From NCBI RefSeq assembly GCF_014203665.1, contig NZ_JACHJN010000001.1, positions 1 to 64,000 on the forward strand: 64,000 bases of DNA. Direction: 5' to 3'. The position numbers were made by a program, and so were the translations under genes. Shown in pieces: positions 1 through 8,227 of the stretch (position 1 is the first letter of the stretch; the number at the start of each line of letters is the position of its first letter). The DNA is from Saccharothrix tamanrassetensis. Its GTDB lineage: Bacteria; Actinomycetota; Actinomycetes; Mycobacteriales; Pseudonocardiaceae. Below the pieces are notes generated by a model. That model did no database searches. It was not told the origin of the DNA and worked only from the letters and a program-made list of their open reading frames with translations.

Positions 1-1
1 A

Positions 2-141
2 AGCCCCTACGCAAGGCTGACGCCCTACGCCGTCCTGCGCCACCTCCAACACTTACTCACGGTCTGGACAGGCCGCTGCCACACCTGCCGACAACCCGTC
101 CAGACCCGAACAGCCCGACAAAACCGCAGCTCAACAGCACC
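2..141 (+). other. Possible 3' fragment of an unrecognised coding region at the window edge
   Basis: Frame 2 of the plus strand reads as plausible protein for about 35 codons, with mostly C or G in third positions and a Cys-x2-Cys pair in the peptide GRCHTCRQ. It then decays into lower-GC3 sequence and runs, without its own stop, into the antisense of the rbpA terminator and gene. It could be the degraded C-terminus of a transposase-like or other protein that begins outside the window. I do not recognise it and cannot assign a function. Confidence 0.2.
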
Positions 142-172
142 TAACGAAGTCCTACTAGCGGGGCGGTCGGAA

Positions 173-202
173 AAGGGGCCTGCCGATCGGCGGGCCCCCT
201 TC
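173..202 (-). terminator. Rho-independent terminator of rbpA
   Basis: On the minus strand a GC-rich stem (arms of about 11 bp around the loop GATC) is followed by TTTT. It lies 19 bases past the rbpA stop codon, which is where a leftward terminator is expected. The T-run makes it one of the few classical terminators in this window. Confidence 0.75.
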
Positions 203-220
203 GCGCGTCGTGAGGGCTTC

Positions 221-565
221 CTAGGCGGTGCGGGTGCGCCGGCCCTTCAGCTCCTCCAGCCGCTCGTCCAGGAGCTCTTCCAGCTCCGGGATGGTGCGCC
301 GCTCCAGGAGCATGTCCCAGTGCGTGCGCGGCGGCTTGACCTTCTTCGCCTCCGGCTCCGCGCCGTCGATGATCTTCGATTCCTGCCCGTGGAGTCGACA
401 CTCCCAGGTGTGCGGGATCTCGGCGTCGTCGGAGAACGGGACCTCGAAGTCGTGGCCCTTGGGGCAGGCGTACCGCACCGACCGGCGCGGGGCGAGGTCG
501 TGATTGCGGTCGGTCTCGTAGCTGACTGCTCCGAGCCGGCTACCCCGTAGAACGCGGTCGGCCAT
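221..565 (-). CDS. rbpA: RNA polymerase-binding protein RbpA
   Basis: 114 residues, the usual RbpA length. RbpA binds the principal sigma factor and RNA polymerase core and stabilises the open promoter complex in actinobacteria. Diagnostic segments are the N-terminal tail MADRVLRGSRLGAVSYE, the core domain with CPKGH at about residues 34-38 and WECRLHG at about 54-60, and the sigma-interaction helix near the C-terminus (HWDMLLERR, then ELEELLDERL). The ATG is preceded by GAAAGGAC at good spacing. A SigR-type promoter lies about 60 bases upstream and a terminator follows, so the gene appears monocistronic and thiol-stress inducible, as described for rbpA in Streptomyces coelicolor. Confidence 0.97.
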   Translation of the reverse strand: MADRVLRGSRLGAVSYETDRNHDLAPRRSVRYACPKGHDFEVPFSDDAEIPHTWECRLHGQESKIIDGAEPEAKKVKPPRTHWDMLLERRTIPELEELLDERLEELKGRRTRTA

Positions 566-623
566 GGCGGTGTCCTTTCGCTCGGCTCAGGGCCGGGGCC
601 CAGGCTTTTTGCTCACCGAGTGC

Positions 624-650
624 AACGATCGGACTGCTCCGTTCGTTCCC
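624..650 (-). promoter_or_regulatory. SigR (ECF, disulfide-stress) type promoter of rbpA
   Basis: On the minus strand GGGAAC (complement of 645-650) is followed by exactly 18 bases and then GTT (complement of 624-626). The known SigR pattern is GGAAT, 18 bases, GTT; here the fifth base of the -35 is C. The position, 59 bases upstream of the rbpA start, suits a short leader. rbpA is a known SigR target in Streptomyces, so element and gene support each other. Confidence 0.75.
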
Positions 651-1040
651 GGCTTAGCGGTCATGGTCGCCCACAGTGACGTCTTTCACCCGTCAACGAA
701 GGCTTCCTCCTAAGGGATGCAATCGCGGCTGGATCGTGACGCGTTATCAAGCTGTCGGGCTACTTCATCACACGGATGGAGCAGTACCGGCAGAAAGTGT
801 GCGGCTGCGACAGCTTAGACCGAACACGTAGGGCGATGTGACGGCGGGCTTAACGCGACAGTAGTGACAGTCATCATCCTTGTGGTCACGCAAAGTTATT
901 TAGGTGGCGTACAGCACAGTCGCCACGCTGAGTGTCCGACTGATCGTGCTGCGTGGTGACCATCGGATGGGGTCACCCGTCCGGCCCGCACCCAAACGTC
1001 GGGCCCGGTACTTTATTTCCATAATGATTTCAGTGTGGAC
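651..1040. other. Gene-free stretch upstream of rbpA
   Basis: Lower GC than its surroundings, with stops in all frames and no coding-like third-position pattern. It lies between the 3' end of the Nudix gene and the rbpA promoter. I see no recognisable RNA, riboswitch or convincing hairpin. The only possible reading frame, starting at 776, encodes about 21 residues and looks accidental. Confidence 0.5.
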
Positions 1041-1505
1041 TTAAAGATCAATCCCGGCGAGTCGGTCCAGGAACACACGCTGCGCCGTGACGAGCTTCGA
1101 AGACGCCTCGGCGAGGGAGAACCAGGCGACCCGGTCGACTTCGGGGTACCGGCGGAGGTTGCCGGAGCCTTTGGGCCACTCCAGCTCGAACGTGCCGGGG
1201 ACGACCTGCGCGGGGTCCAGGTCGCCTTGCAGCGCCCAGACGTGGACGGTCTTGCCGCCGGACTGCCGCACCTCGCCCAGGGGCGTCAGCTCGCCGTGGG
1301 GGACGGGCAGGCCGAGTTCCTCGGTGAACTCCCGGCGGGCGGTGGCCTCCAGCGGTTCGTCGGCGTCGGGTTCGCCCTTGGGGACGGACCAGGCCCCGGC
1401 GTCCTTGCGGGCCCAGAACGGGCCGCCCATGTGGCCGATGAGCACTTCCAGGCCGTCGTTGGTGTGTCGGTACAGCAGGATCCCCGCGCTGATCTTCCCT
1501 GTCAC
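1041..1505 (-). CDS. Nudix hydrolase
   Basis: 154 residues. Hydrolyses a nucleoside diphosphate linked to another moiety; the substrate is not evident. The Nudix box is complete at residues 44-66: G44, E50, then REFTEELGL at 58-66, matching the pattern G-x5-E-x7-RE-U-x-EE-x-G-U. The N-terminal strand KISAGILLYR and the following segment with HMGGPFWARKD resemble the small actinobacterial NTP pyrophosphohydrolases annotated as MutT-like. The gene lies alone between a TetR gene and rbpA, all on the minus strand, with wide gaps. Confidence 0.9.
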   Translation of the reverse strand: MTGKISAGILLYRHTNDGLEVLIGHMGGPFWARKDAGAWSVPKGEPDADEPLEATARREFTEELGLPVPHGELTPLGEVRQSGGKTVHVWALQGDLDPAQVVPGTFELEWPKGSGNLRRYPEVDRVAWFSLAEASSKLVTAQRVFLDRLAGIDL

Positions 1506-1590
1506 GGGGGACAGTGTGGCGTGCCGCGTCCGCGGGCCGCGGGGCGGTGTTCCGACGGGGGAGGCCCGGGGCTTCCGGAGCTGCGACCAG

Positions 1591-2181
1591 TCAGCCGGCT
1601 CGGCCGGGCTCGCCGGGACCGGGCGGGGTGTGGTCGACCAGCATGTGCACGAGTTGCTCGACGCTGACGTGCCACGTCTCCTTGGTCAGGTGGCCGCCGA
1701 GTTCCATCCCGGCGATGCCGTAGGCACTGGACATCAGCAGGGCGCCGTAGCGGGGGGCGTCGGCCTCGCCGACCACATCCGCGACGAGCGCCAAGAACTC
1801 GCTCGCGACGCGGTCCGCGGCCTCGACGGCGACCGGCGTGTTCGCCGGAGTGCTGAACATCAGCGCGAACAGGTGCGGCTGCCGGCGGGCGACCGCGATG
1901 AGCGCCAGTAGACCTCCTTCGAGCCGCGCTCGCACGGGGATCTCGAGGTTCGCGCGAAGCCGCGCCGCCTCCTCGGCCAGTGAGTTCCACGCGTTGACGG
2001 CGAGCTGGGTCAGGAGGTGGTCCTTGTTCTCGAAGTGGCCGTAGGGCGCGCCGCGGGAGACCCCGGCCCGCGCGCCCACCGCGCGCAGGGTGACCGCGTC
2101 CGGGCCGCCTTCGTCGAGCAGCTCGGACGCGGCACGGATGAGCGCTCGTCGCGTGGTCGCTGCGGTCTCCGCTCGTGTCAC
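1591..2181 (-). CDS. TetR/AcrR family transcriptional repressor
   Basis: 196 residues with a GTG start. The N-terminal HTH covers about residues 10-55, with the signature VTLRAVGARAGVSRGAPYGHF. The C-terminal ligand domain is variable and gives no ligand clue. The gene is divergent from the short-chain dehydrogenase at 2308, and the 126-bp interval holds two palindromes that could be its operators. This layout suggests autoregulation and control of the dehydrogenase. The C-terminal tail (PPGPGEPGRAG) is unstructured. Confidence 0.92.
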   Translation of the reverse strand: MTRAETAATTRRALIRAASELLDEGGPDAVTLRAVGARAGVSRGAPYGHFENKDHLLTQLAVNAWNSLAEEAARLRANLEIPVRARLEGGLLALIAVARRQPHLFALMFSTPANTPVAVEAADRVASEFLALVADVVGEADAPRYGALLMSSAYGIAGMELGGHLTKETWHVSVEQLVHMLVDHTPPGPGEPGRAG

Positions 2182-2195
2182 GCCACCACCTTACT

Positions 2196-2234
2196 TGACA
2201 ATGTCATCTGAAATGGGACCATCGGTCATATGAC
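2196..2234. promoter_or_regulatory. Candidate operators between the divergent TetR and SDR genes
   Basis: TGACA-A-TGTCA at 2196-2206 is an inverted repeat, and GTCATATGAC at 2225-2234 is a perfect palindrome. TTGACA at 2195-2200 resembles a -35 element for the rightward gene and overlaps the first palindrome. Binding by the neighbouring TetR protein is inferred from position only. Confidence 0.5.
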
Positions 2235-2307
2235 AGCGTCACATGAGACCGGGGCGGGCGACGCTCTAAACGCCCTGACGAAACCCTCGAACCGGAGGCA
2301 CCTGGCC

Positions 2308-3246
2308 ATGGCACCGACATCCCAAGCCGTTCCCGACCTCGCCGACCGCACCGTCGTCGTCACCGGGACCACCTCCGGCCTCGGCCGGGCCCTCGCCGCC
2401 GTGCTGGCGAGGGCCGGCGCCCGGGTCCTGATGACCGCTCGCGACGCCGAGCGTGGAGCGGCGGCCGTCGAGCAGGTGCGGGCGGGCATCGACGGGCCGG
2501 GCTCGGCCGAACTCGTGCTGCTCGACCTGGCCGACCTCGCCTCGGTGCACACCGCCGCCACGGACATCCGGGAACGCACCGGCGACCGGGTCGACGTGCT
2601 GGTCAACAACGCCGCCGTGTCACTGGGACCGCACGAGCGGACCCGGGACGGGTTCGAACTGCAGATCGGCACCAACCACCTCGGCCCGGCCGCACTGACC
2701 TGGCTGCTCATGCCGGCGCTGCGCACGGCCGGGCTGCCGGAACGGCCCGCGCGGGTGGTCACGACGTCGAGCCTCGGGCACCGCACCGGCGGCCTGGACC
2801 TCACCGACCTGCACTGGGAACGCCGCCGCTACTCACCGACACGCGCCTACGGAGCCTCCAAGCTCGCGAACCTGCTGTTCGCCGCCGAACTCGACCGGCG
2901 ACTGCGGGGCACCGGGGACTCGGTGCTCTCGATCGCCGCCCATCCGGGACTGACGGCCTCGGAGCTGCTCAACAACGCCCTCGCCCGCAGTAACACCCGG
3001 GGCGCCCGAATGCTCGTGCTACCCGACCGGTACCTCTCCCAGCCGGTGGCCGCGGGCATCCAACCGCAGCTGCTCGCCGCCACCGGTCCGGTCCGCGGTG
3101 GTGACTACCTCGGACCGACCGGTCCCTTCGAGATCCGTGGCCCGGCCGGTCCCGCCCGTCGCACCGCGACCGCACGAAACCCCGAGCTCGCGCGCGAGCT
3201 GTGGCAGCTCACCGCCTTCGTCACCGGGATCACGCCGGACCCCTGA
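2308..3246 (+). CDS. Short-chain dehydrogenase/reductase
   Basis: 312 residues. NAD(P)-dependent oxidoreductase of the classical/extended SDR type. TGTTSGLG at residues 19-26 is the nucleotide-binding loop, NNAA at 100-103 the second signature, and Y181-x3-K185 the catalytic pair. Length and sequence resemble retinol dehydrogenase/protochlorophyllide-reductase-like SDRs, but the substrate is unknown. An upstream in-frame start at 2230 is possible. I prefer 2308 because GGAGG lies 9 bases before it and the earlier start overlaps the operator palindrome. Divergent from a TetR gene that probably regulates it. Confidence 0.9.
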   Translation: MAPTSQAVPDLADRTVVVTGTTSGLGRALAAVLARAGARVLMTARDAERGAAAVEQVRAGIDGPGSAELVLLDLADLASVHTAATDIRERTGDRVDVLVNNAAVSLGPHERTRDGFELQIGTNHLGPAALTWLLMPALRTAGLPERPARVVTTSSLGHRTGGLDLTDLHWERRRYSPTRAYGASKLANLLFAAELDRRLRGTGDSVLSIAAHPGLTASELLNNALARSNTRGARMLVLPDRYLSQPVAAGIQPQLLAATGPVRGGDYLGPTGPFEIRGPAGPARRTATARNPELARELWQLTAFVTGITPDP

Positions 3247-3284
3247 TCCACGATCACCCCGGGTACGGCCTGCCCGCCGCCACT

Positions 3285-3836
3285 TCACAGCCGGTACGGG
3301 TCGGTGAGGCCGGACACCGGGACACCGGAGCGCCGGGAGATCAGTCCGGCCAGCCCACGTACGTCGTCGTACGTGGTGTTGAACCTCCACGCAGCTTCCT
3401 GGCCGGTCTCCCGCGCCGTGAACGCCACCTCGTAGGCGAAGGCGTTGCCCGCCGGGAGCGAACCGATGGCGAACTGCGTGTTCTGGCCCTCGATCGACCG
3501 GATCTCCGACCACGCCACGGCGACCACGCGCCTGCCGGCGGCGTCGACGAAACCCTCGGAGAACAGGTAGAGCCCACCGCGCACGCGCTGGAACCAGACA
3601 TAGCCCCAGGTGATGACGATCAGCAGGCCGACCACCACAACGCCGCGACCCCAGACGTTCTCCGGCCCGTTGACCACGAAGTTCATGACGACGACGAGGA
3701 TCACCAGGCACGCCAGTGCCCCGCCGAGGCCGGGGCGGCGGCGCACCCGCCGCTCGAACCCGCCGAGGTTCTCGCGGGCGGCGCGGGCCAGCACGCGGGG
3801 CGCCGGCGTGTCGGTTGGGTCGCTCGTCCCGGCCAT
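3285..3836 (-). CDS. Membrane protein of unknown function with a PH-like soluble domain
   Basis: 183 residues from the ATG at 3836; a GTG at 3884 would add 16 residues. Two adjacent membrane segments span about residues 35-52 (ALACLVILVVVMNFVV) and 60-77. A soluble C-terminal region follows, with alternating strands typical of bacterial PH-like domains (GGLYLFSEGFVDAAGRR, then VAWSEIRSI). It is convergent with the SDR gene and downstream of thymidine kinase on the same strand (82-bp gap). No catalytic residues are apparent. I do not recognise a named family. Confidence 0.65.
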   Translation of the reverse strand: MAGTSDPTDTPAPRVLARAARENLGGFERRVRRRPGLGGALACLVILVVVMNFVVNGPENVWGRGVVVVGLLIVITWGYVWFQRVRGGLYLFSEGFVDAAGRRVVAVAWSEIRSIEGQNTQFAIGSLPAGNAFAYEVAFTARETGQEAAWRFNTTYDDVRGLAGLISRRSGVPVSGLTDPYRL

Positions 3837-3918
3837 CGGGCCAGGGTAGCGAGCCGACCGGGGGTGGTCGGGGGTTATGGCCACCGTCGCAGGTTCCGGG
3901 CGTGGTCCGGCCGTGCCC

Positions 3919-4638
3919 CTACTCGGTGAGGCTGAGCTGGCGTCCCTGGACGGTGTCGGGGCCGAGGTCGCCGGTGCGGTAGTGCTTGCGGCACAGGACC
4001 TGGTAGCGGACCTCGTCGGGGGTGTGGGCGGTGTCGGCGACCAGGACCGTGTCGCCGGCGCGGACGACGTCGCCGTCGTGGACGCGGGCGTTGAAGCGTC
4101 CGGGGTGGCCGCACCAGCACAGGACGTCGACCTGGATGGCGTTGAGTTCGTCGGCGAGTTCGAACAGGCGGCGGGAGCCGGGGAACATGGTGCTGCGGAA
4201 GTCGGTGGCCAGGCCGAAGCAGTAGACGTCGAGCTGGGCGTCGTCGGCGAGTTCGGCGAGTTGGTCGACCTGGGCGGGGGAGAGGAACTGGGCCTCGTCG
4301 ACGATGAGGTAGTCGACGCGGGTGCCCCGGGCCCAGTGTTCGCGGACGAGTCCGCACAGGTTCATGTCCTCGTGGACTTCGACGGCGCGGCGGGCCAAGC
4401 CCATGCGGCTGGAGATGGTGGGGGTGCCGGAGCGGTCGTGGCGGACCAGCAGGAGGCCGCTGCGGCCCTGGCGGGCCTGGTTGTGGTCGATCTGCAGGGC
4501 GAGGGTGGACTTGCCGCAGTCCATGGGGCCGAAGAAGAACCGGAGCCTGCCGGTGGGGGCGACGCCCCGTCGTGCGCCGGCGGCGGGCACGGAGGACAGG
4601 GCGTCGGTCGGGTCGGTCTGGGGGTTCGTCGGCTCCAC
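3919..4638 (-). CDS. tdk: Thymidine kinase, type II
   Basis: 239 residues. Phosphorylates thymidine in the salvage pathway. P-loop GPMDCGKST at residues 37-45, Walker B DEAQF at 114-118, and four zinc ligands: C174 and C176 in CWCGHPGRFNAR, plus C216 and H219. The frame extends upstream to 4704, but the GTG at 4638 has AAGGTGG six bases before it, so I take that start. The N-terminal 30 residues ahead of the kinase core are low-complexity, longer than in typical bacterial TK, and may not matter for activity. Confidence 0.93.
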   Translation of the reverse strand: MEPTNPQTDPTDALSSVPAAGARRGVAPTGRLRFFFGPMDCGKSTLALQIDHNQARQGRSGLLLVRHDRSGTPTISSRMGLARRAVEVHEDMNLCGLVREHWARGTRVDYLIVDEAQFLSPAQVDQLAELADDAQLDVYCFGLATDFRSTMFPGSRRLFELADELNAIQVDVLCWCGHPGRFNARVHDGDVVRAGDTVLVADTAHTPDEVRYQVLCRKHYRTGDLGPDTVQGRQLSLTE

Positions 4639-4956
4639 GGCGGGCCACCTTAATGCGGCGTCGGGGCCCCTGGGCGTGCGACGGCGCGCGACACGAAGTA
4701 CCACTCGTCACCCAATCGAGTGAATAACTTCAGTGCTGACCAAAAAGACACCCGACAAAGCAGCTCGGCTTCCGGCGCGCAAAACAAAAGCGCACAGAAC
4801 CGACGGCCTGCCTCGGGCGATCAGCCGCGGCTCAACGTGCGGTCAGCGCGGTGGGCGACCGTCGCTGTCACCGAGGGGGTGCCGCCGACCCGGCGGTCCC
4901 ATGACCGGCCGCCAGAGGGGCGCGGCCGGTCGACGGTCCGATGGGATTGGAGTGAC
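4639..4956. other. Intergenic region between tdk and the secreted lectin-like gene
   Basis: About 320 bases with no coding-like frame. It must carry the promoters of both divergent neighbours. The middle (about 4720-4790) is the most A-rich stretch nearby. No clear inverted repeat or sigma-factor signature stands out to me. Confidence 0.5.
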
Positions 4957-5427
4957 ATGAGGAGACTGTGCTCGATGGTGTCGGCGGCGGTTTTCGCCGT
5001 GCTGGTGTCGGCCGCCCCCGGGGTCGCCGGGGCGGAGGAGGGGGACTCCGCGATCGCGCCGCAGGCGGTCCAGACCTTCAAGAGCTACGGGACCGGCAAG
5101 TGCATGGACGACAGCCACGTGGGCCTGCGGGTGTTCCCGTGCAACGGCCTGAACTATCAGAAGTGGCAGGTCCAGGTGTGGCCGAACGGGACGCGCGAGC
5201 TGCGCAACGTGGCGACCGGAAGGTGCGTCGACCACAGTCACGAGGGTCTGCGCAGCTTCCCCTGCAACCGGTCGGCCTACCAGAGTTGGAAGGTCCGCAA
5301 GAACACGTTGGGCATCGAGTTCGTGAACCTGCACACGGGCCGCTACCTGATGAGTGCCCCGGACGGGCTCAACGAGTTGTGGGCCGTGAAGTGGTCGGTG
5401 GGCGGCGCCAACGCCATCTGGATCTGA
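4957..5427 (+). CDS. Small secreted ricin-type beta-trefoil (lectin-like) protein
   Basis: 156 residues. Sec signal peptide at about 1-25: MRR, hydrophobic core SAAVFAVLVSAA, then a likely cleavage after GVAGA. The mature part has two clear repeats, CMDDSHVGLRVFPCNG and CVDHSHEGLRSFPCNR, each followed by the Q-x-W-type element of ricin B-like domains (YQKWQV and YQSWKV), and a third, diverged repeat. Single-domain carbohydrate binding is the likely role, with no catalytic module. The ATG follows GGAGTG. It stands alone between tdk and a PadR gene. Confidence 0.8.
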   Translation: MRRLCSMVSAAVFAVLVSAAPGVAGAEEGDSAIAPQAVQTFKSYGTGKCMDDSHVGLRVFPCNGLNYQKWQVQVWPNGTRELRNVATGRCVDHSHEGLRSFPCNRSAYQSWKVRKNTLGIEFVNLHTGRYLMSAPDGLNELWAVKWSVGGANAIWI

Positions 5428-5542
5428 CCATCGCCGACGCCTTCGTCCGATCCGCCTCCGGTCGTCGCCTCGCGTGCGGCCGGAGGCGGTGCGTGTCACG
5501 GCGGAGTCGGTGAGGCCTCGTCCGTCGATCGCTCGCTGGACG

Positions 5543-5566
5543 CCATATTACGCTTTGCGATATAAC
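5543..5566 (+). promoter_or_regulatory. PadR promoter/operator with leaderless start
   Basis: An imperfect inverted repeat (ATATTACGC, TTT, GCGATATAA) overlaps the -10 element TATAAC at 5561-5566. Only seven bases separate the -10 from the GTG at 5574, so the transcript should be leaderless. AT-rich inverted repeats of this form are typical PadR operators, which suggests autorepression. Confidence 0.55.
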
Positions 5567-5573
5567 CTGCGGT

Positions 5574-5897
5574 GTGAGAGGTATGTCGGAGCAGGCGTTC
5601 CTGGTGCTGACGGCGCTGGCCGAGGAGCCGTTGCACGGGTACGCGGTGGTGCAGTCGGTGGAGTCGTTGTCCGAGGGCCGGGTGGTGCTGCGGGTGGGCA
5701 CGCTGTACGGCGTGCTGGACCGGTTGGTGGCCGAGGGGTTGACGGAGCGGGACCGGGAGGAGGTGCACCAGGGGCGGTTGCGCCGGTACTACCGGTTGAC
5801 CGATGCCGGGGTGCGGGCGTTGTCGGCGGAGGTGGCGCGGTTGTCGGCGAACGTGCGGGCGGCGTCGTCGGTGTTGCGGGCGAGGGAGGCGCGGTGA
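5574..5897 (+). CDS. PadR family transcriptional regulator
   Basis: 107 residues. Winged-helix PadR domain across almost the whole protein: MSEQAFLVLTALAEEPLHGY at the start, wing region GTLYGVLDRLVAEGLTER and YYRLTDAG. It usually acts as an autorepressor responding to small molecules or envelope stress. GTG start 7 bases after a -10 box. Its stop overlaps the start of the next gene (GTGA), so the two are co-translated and the membrane protein is the likely target or partner. Confidence 0.92.
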   Translation: MRGMSEQAFLVLTALAEEPLHGYAVVQSVESLSEGRVVLRVGTLYGVLDRLVAEGLTERDREEVHQGRLRRYYRLTDAGVRALSAEVARLSANVRAASSVLRAREAR

Positions 5898-6610
5898 GCT
5901 CGAACCTGGAACGCCGTTACCGGGCGCTGTTGCGGGTGCTGCCGGTCTGGTACCGGGCGGAGCGGGAGGAGGAGATGGTGGGGATCTTCCTGGCGGGCCG
6001 TGACGGTGACCTGGATGCCGAGTACGGGTGGCCGGGGTGGGGTGAGGCGTGGGCGACGCTGGGGTTGGCGGTGCGGGTCCGGTTGCGGGCCCGGAGCCGG
6101 GCCGGGGACGTGGTGCGGCTGGTGGCGTCGGCCGGTCTGCTGGGGCATGTGGTGTCGGCGGCGCAGGGCGCGGCGGCGGTGGTGCGGTTCGGCGGGGTGT
6201 GGACGGGGTGGTTCGACGCGTTGGTGGTGGCGGCGTTCGTGGGGCTGGTGGCCGGGCGTCGGGTGATGGCGCGGGTCGCCGTGGCGGTGGCGGCGTTGTG
6301 CGGGGTGGTGGTGGCGTTGCGGGCGGCGTTGTCGGCGGGGCCGGTGGGCTGGGTGTTGGTGGTGCAGGTGCCGCTGTGGGTGACGGCGGTGGCGGTGTTG
6401 CTGGGGTTCCACCGTGAGGCTCCCCCGGTCGCGCGGGTGCGGTGGTCGGTGGCGGCGGTGGTCGGTGCCGTGGTGGGTGCGGTGTGGGGTTTTCTGGTGC
6501 CGTTGTCGATGGCGGGGTTCGGCGGGGCGTGGTTGGTGGCCGCGGCTGTGGTGGTGGTGTTCCGGCCGTGGGCGGGTGTTCGTGCCGGGACGCCGGTGTC
6601 GGCCGGCTGA
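5894..6610 (+). CDS. Multi-pass membrane protein partnered with PadR
   Basis: 238 residues. The N-terminal cytoplasmic segment ERRYRALLRVLPVWYRAERE is typical of actinobacterial integral membrane proteins encoded next to PadR genes, followed by EEEMVGIFL. Five or six hydrophobic helices follow from about residue 70. No transport or enzyme motif is visible. The start overlaps the PadR stop by 4 bases. Third-position use is strongly G-rich. Confidence 0.75.
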   Translation: MSSNLERRYRALLRVLPVWYRAEREEEMVGIFLAGRDGDLDAEYGWPGWGEAWATLGLAVRVRLRARSRAGDVVRLVASAGLLGHVVSAAQGAAAVVRFGGVWTGWFDALVVAAFVGLVAGRRVMARVAVAVAALCGVVVALRAALSAGPVGWVLVVQVPLWVTAVAVLLGFHREAPPVARVRWSVAAVVGAVVGAVWGFLVPLSMAGFGGAWLVAAAVVVVFRPWAGVRAGTPVSAG

Positions 6611-6768
6611 GGTGGTCGTGGGGTGGGGTCGCCGGTGGGCGCGCGTTGCGGCTGTGCGCCGGCCGGTGTGGCCCTTGCCCGTCTTTTCCTCGCCTTTCGT
6701 CCGTCCGGCCCGCGACGGGCCTCGGTGTCGCACCTCTCGGTGTCGGGCCCCGGTGCCGGGCCCCGGTG

Positions 6769-8166
6769 TCAGACCTTGGCGGGCACCGGGTTTCTGGAGG
6801 CGGTGATGGCCTTGCGGATCGGCACGAAGATCATCAGCACGAACCCGATGACGAAGAACACCACCAGCGAGATGATCGCCAGCCGGAACGAGCCGGTGGC
6901 CTGGCCGACGCCGGCGAACACCAGCGGGCCCAGCCAGGAGGTGGAGCGTTCGCCGACCTCGTAGAGGGAGAAGTACTGCGCTTCCCGGCCGGGCGGGATC
7001 ATCTGGGAGAACAGCGACCGGGACAGGGCGTTGGTGCCGCCCAGCACGATGCCGATGCCGACGGCGAGGCCGTAGAACTGGAGCTGCTGTCCGGCTTGGA
7101 CGAAGAACGCCGCGCCGATGACGAAGATCCACACGATGAGGCTGACCATGATGGTGCGCTTGGCGCCCCAGTGCTTGGCGACCCAGCCGTGCAGGACGGC
7201 GCCGGCGAAGGCGACGAACTGGACGATGAGGATGGTGGCGATGAGGACGGTCTCGTCGAGTCCGAGTTCGTCGCGGCCGTACTGGGCGGAGACGTTGGCG
7301 ACGGTGGCGATGCCGTCGGTGTAGATGAGGTAGGTGCCCAGGAACGCGAGGGTGAGCGGGAACGTCTTGGCCTGCCGCATGGTCTGGCGCAGTTCGCGGA
7401 ACCCGTCGGTGATCACCGACACGCCGGATTCGCCGCCGCGCGGTTCCCGGTGGCGTTTGAGGCGGGCGAGGGGGATGAGGGTGAAGCCCGCCCACCACAG
7501 GCCGGACATGACGAAGCCGACGCGCACGGCGGCGCCTTCGCTCAGGCCGATGGCGTCGTGGCCGATGAACAGGCCCAGTTGCACGGCGAGGGCGAGGCCG
7601 CCGCCGAGGTAGCCGAACGCCCAGCCGCGTGAGGACACCGCGTCGCGTTCGTCGGGGGTGGCGATCTCGGGCAGGAAGGCGTAGTAGACGACGACCGACG
7701 CGCCGTAGCAGATGTTGCCGAGGATGAACAGGACGACGCCGAGGTGCCAGTTGGAGCCGCCGACGAACGCCAGGGCGATGGTGGCGGTGGCGCCGCCGAA
7801 GGCCAGGCCGCCGAGCATGCGTCGTTTGTTCTGGGTGCGGTCGGCGATGGCGCCCATGACGGGCAGCACGACGACCTGGACGAGGGTGGCGATGGACAGC
7901 AGGTAGCCCCACAGCGATCCGGCGGGGAAGTGGGCGCCCAGCAGCGAGATGTCGCACTGCTGCAGCGAGCTGGTGGCGCACGCGTCGGGTCCGTTGCGGG
8001 TGGTGTCCTCGCGGGCGGCTTCCTTGGCCACGGCGGTGAGGTAGCCGGAGAGGAACACCGTGACCACGGAGGTGGGGAACACCTGGTTCGCCCAGTCGTA
8101 CCAGGTCCATCCGCGTTGTTCCCGCTTGCGGTCGATCGCGGGTGCTGGGCTGTCGGCCACGCTCAT
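6769..8166 (-). CDS. MFS transporter, UMF1/Atg22-like permease
   Basis: 465 residues. N-terminal signature GWTWYDWANQVFPTSVVTVF is typical of the UMF1 (Atg22-like) branch of the major facilitator superfamily. About 12 membrane helices, with the cytoplasmic loop ADRTQNKRRMLG after helix 2-3. The predicted extracytoplasmic loop with two Cys (NGPDACATSSLQQCD) is long. The substrate is unknown; relatives are sometimes annotated as amino-acid or sugar exporters. The frame runs further upstream, but MSVADS at 8166 is the most likely start. Confidence 0.85.
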   Translation of the reverse strand: MSVADSPAPAIDRKREQRGWTWYDWANQVFPTSVVTVFLSGYLTAVAKEAAREDTTRNGPDACATSSLQQCDISLLGAHFPAGSLWGYLLSIATLVQVVVLPVMGAIADRTQNKRRMLGGLAFGGATATIALAFVGGSNWHLGVVLFILGNICYGASVVVYYAFLPEIATPDERDAVSSRGWAFGYLGGGLALAVQLGLFIGHDAIGLSEGAAVRVGFVMSGLWWAGFTLIPLARLKRHREPRGGESGVSVITDGFRELRQTMRQAKTFPLTLAFLGTYLIYTDGIATVANVSAQYGRDELGLDETVLIATILIVQFVAFAGAVLHGWVAKHWGAKRTIMVSLIVWIFVIGAAFFVQAGQQLQFYGLAVGIGIVLGGTNALSRSLFSQMIPPGREAQYFSLYEVGERSTSWLGPLVFAGVGQATGSFRLAIISLVVFFVIGFVLMIFVPIRKAITASRNPVPAKV

Positions 8167-8227
8167 GGAGGCGGACTGTACTTCCCCGTCCGGGGGTGCG
8201 TGGTGATCACCGCCAACCTGTTGCCGT

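Noticed and set aside
2230-2307. Longer N-terminus for the SDR starting at 2230
   Set aside because: That start lies inside the operator palindrome near the expected transcription start; ATG 2308 has GGAGG at good spacing and begins just before the conserved Rossmann strand.
5789-8110. Long minus-strand frame covering the PadR, membrane-protein and MFS region
   Set aside because: Composition is low-complexity Arg/His/Pro and it is an out-of-frame shadow of recognisable genes.
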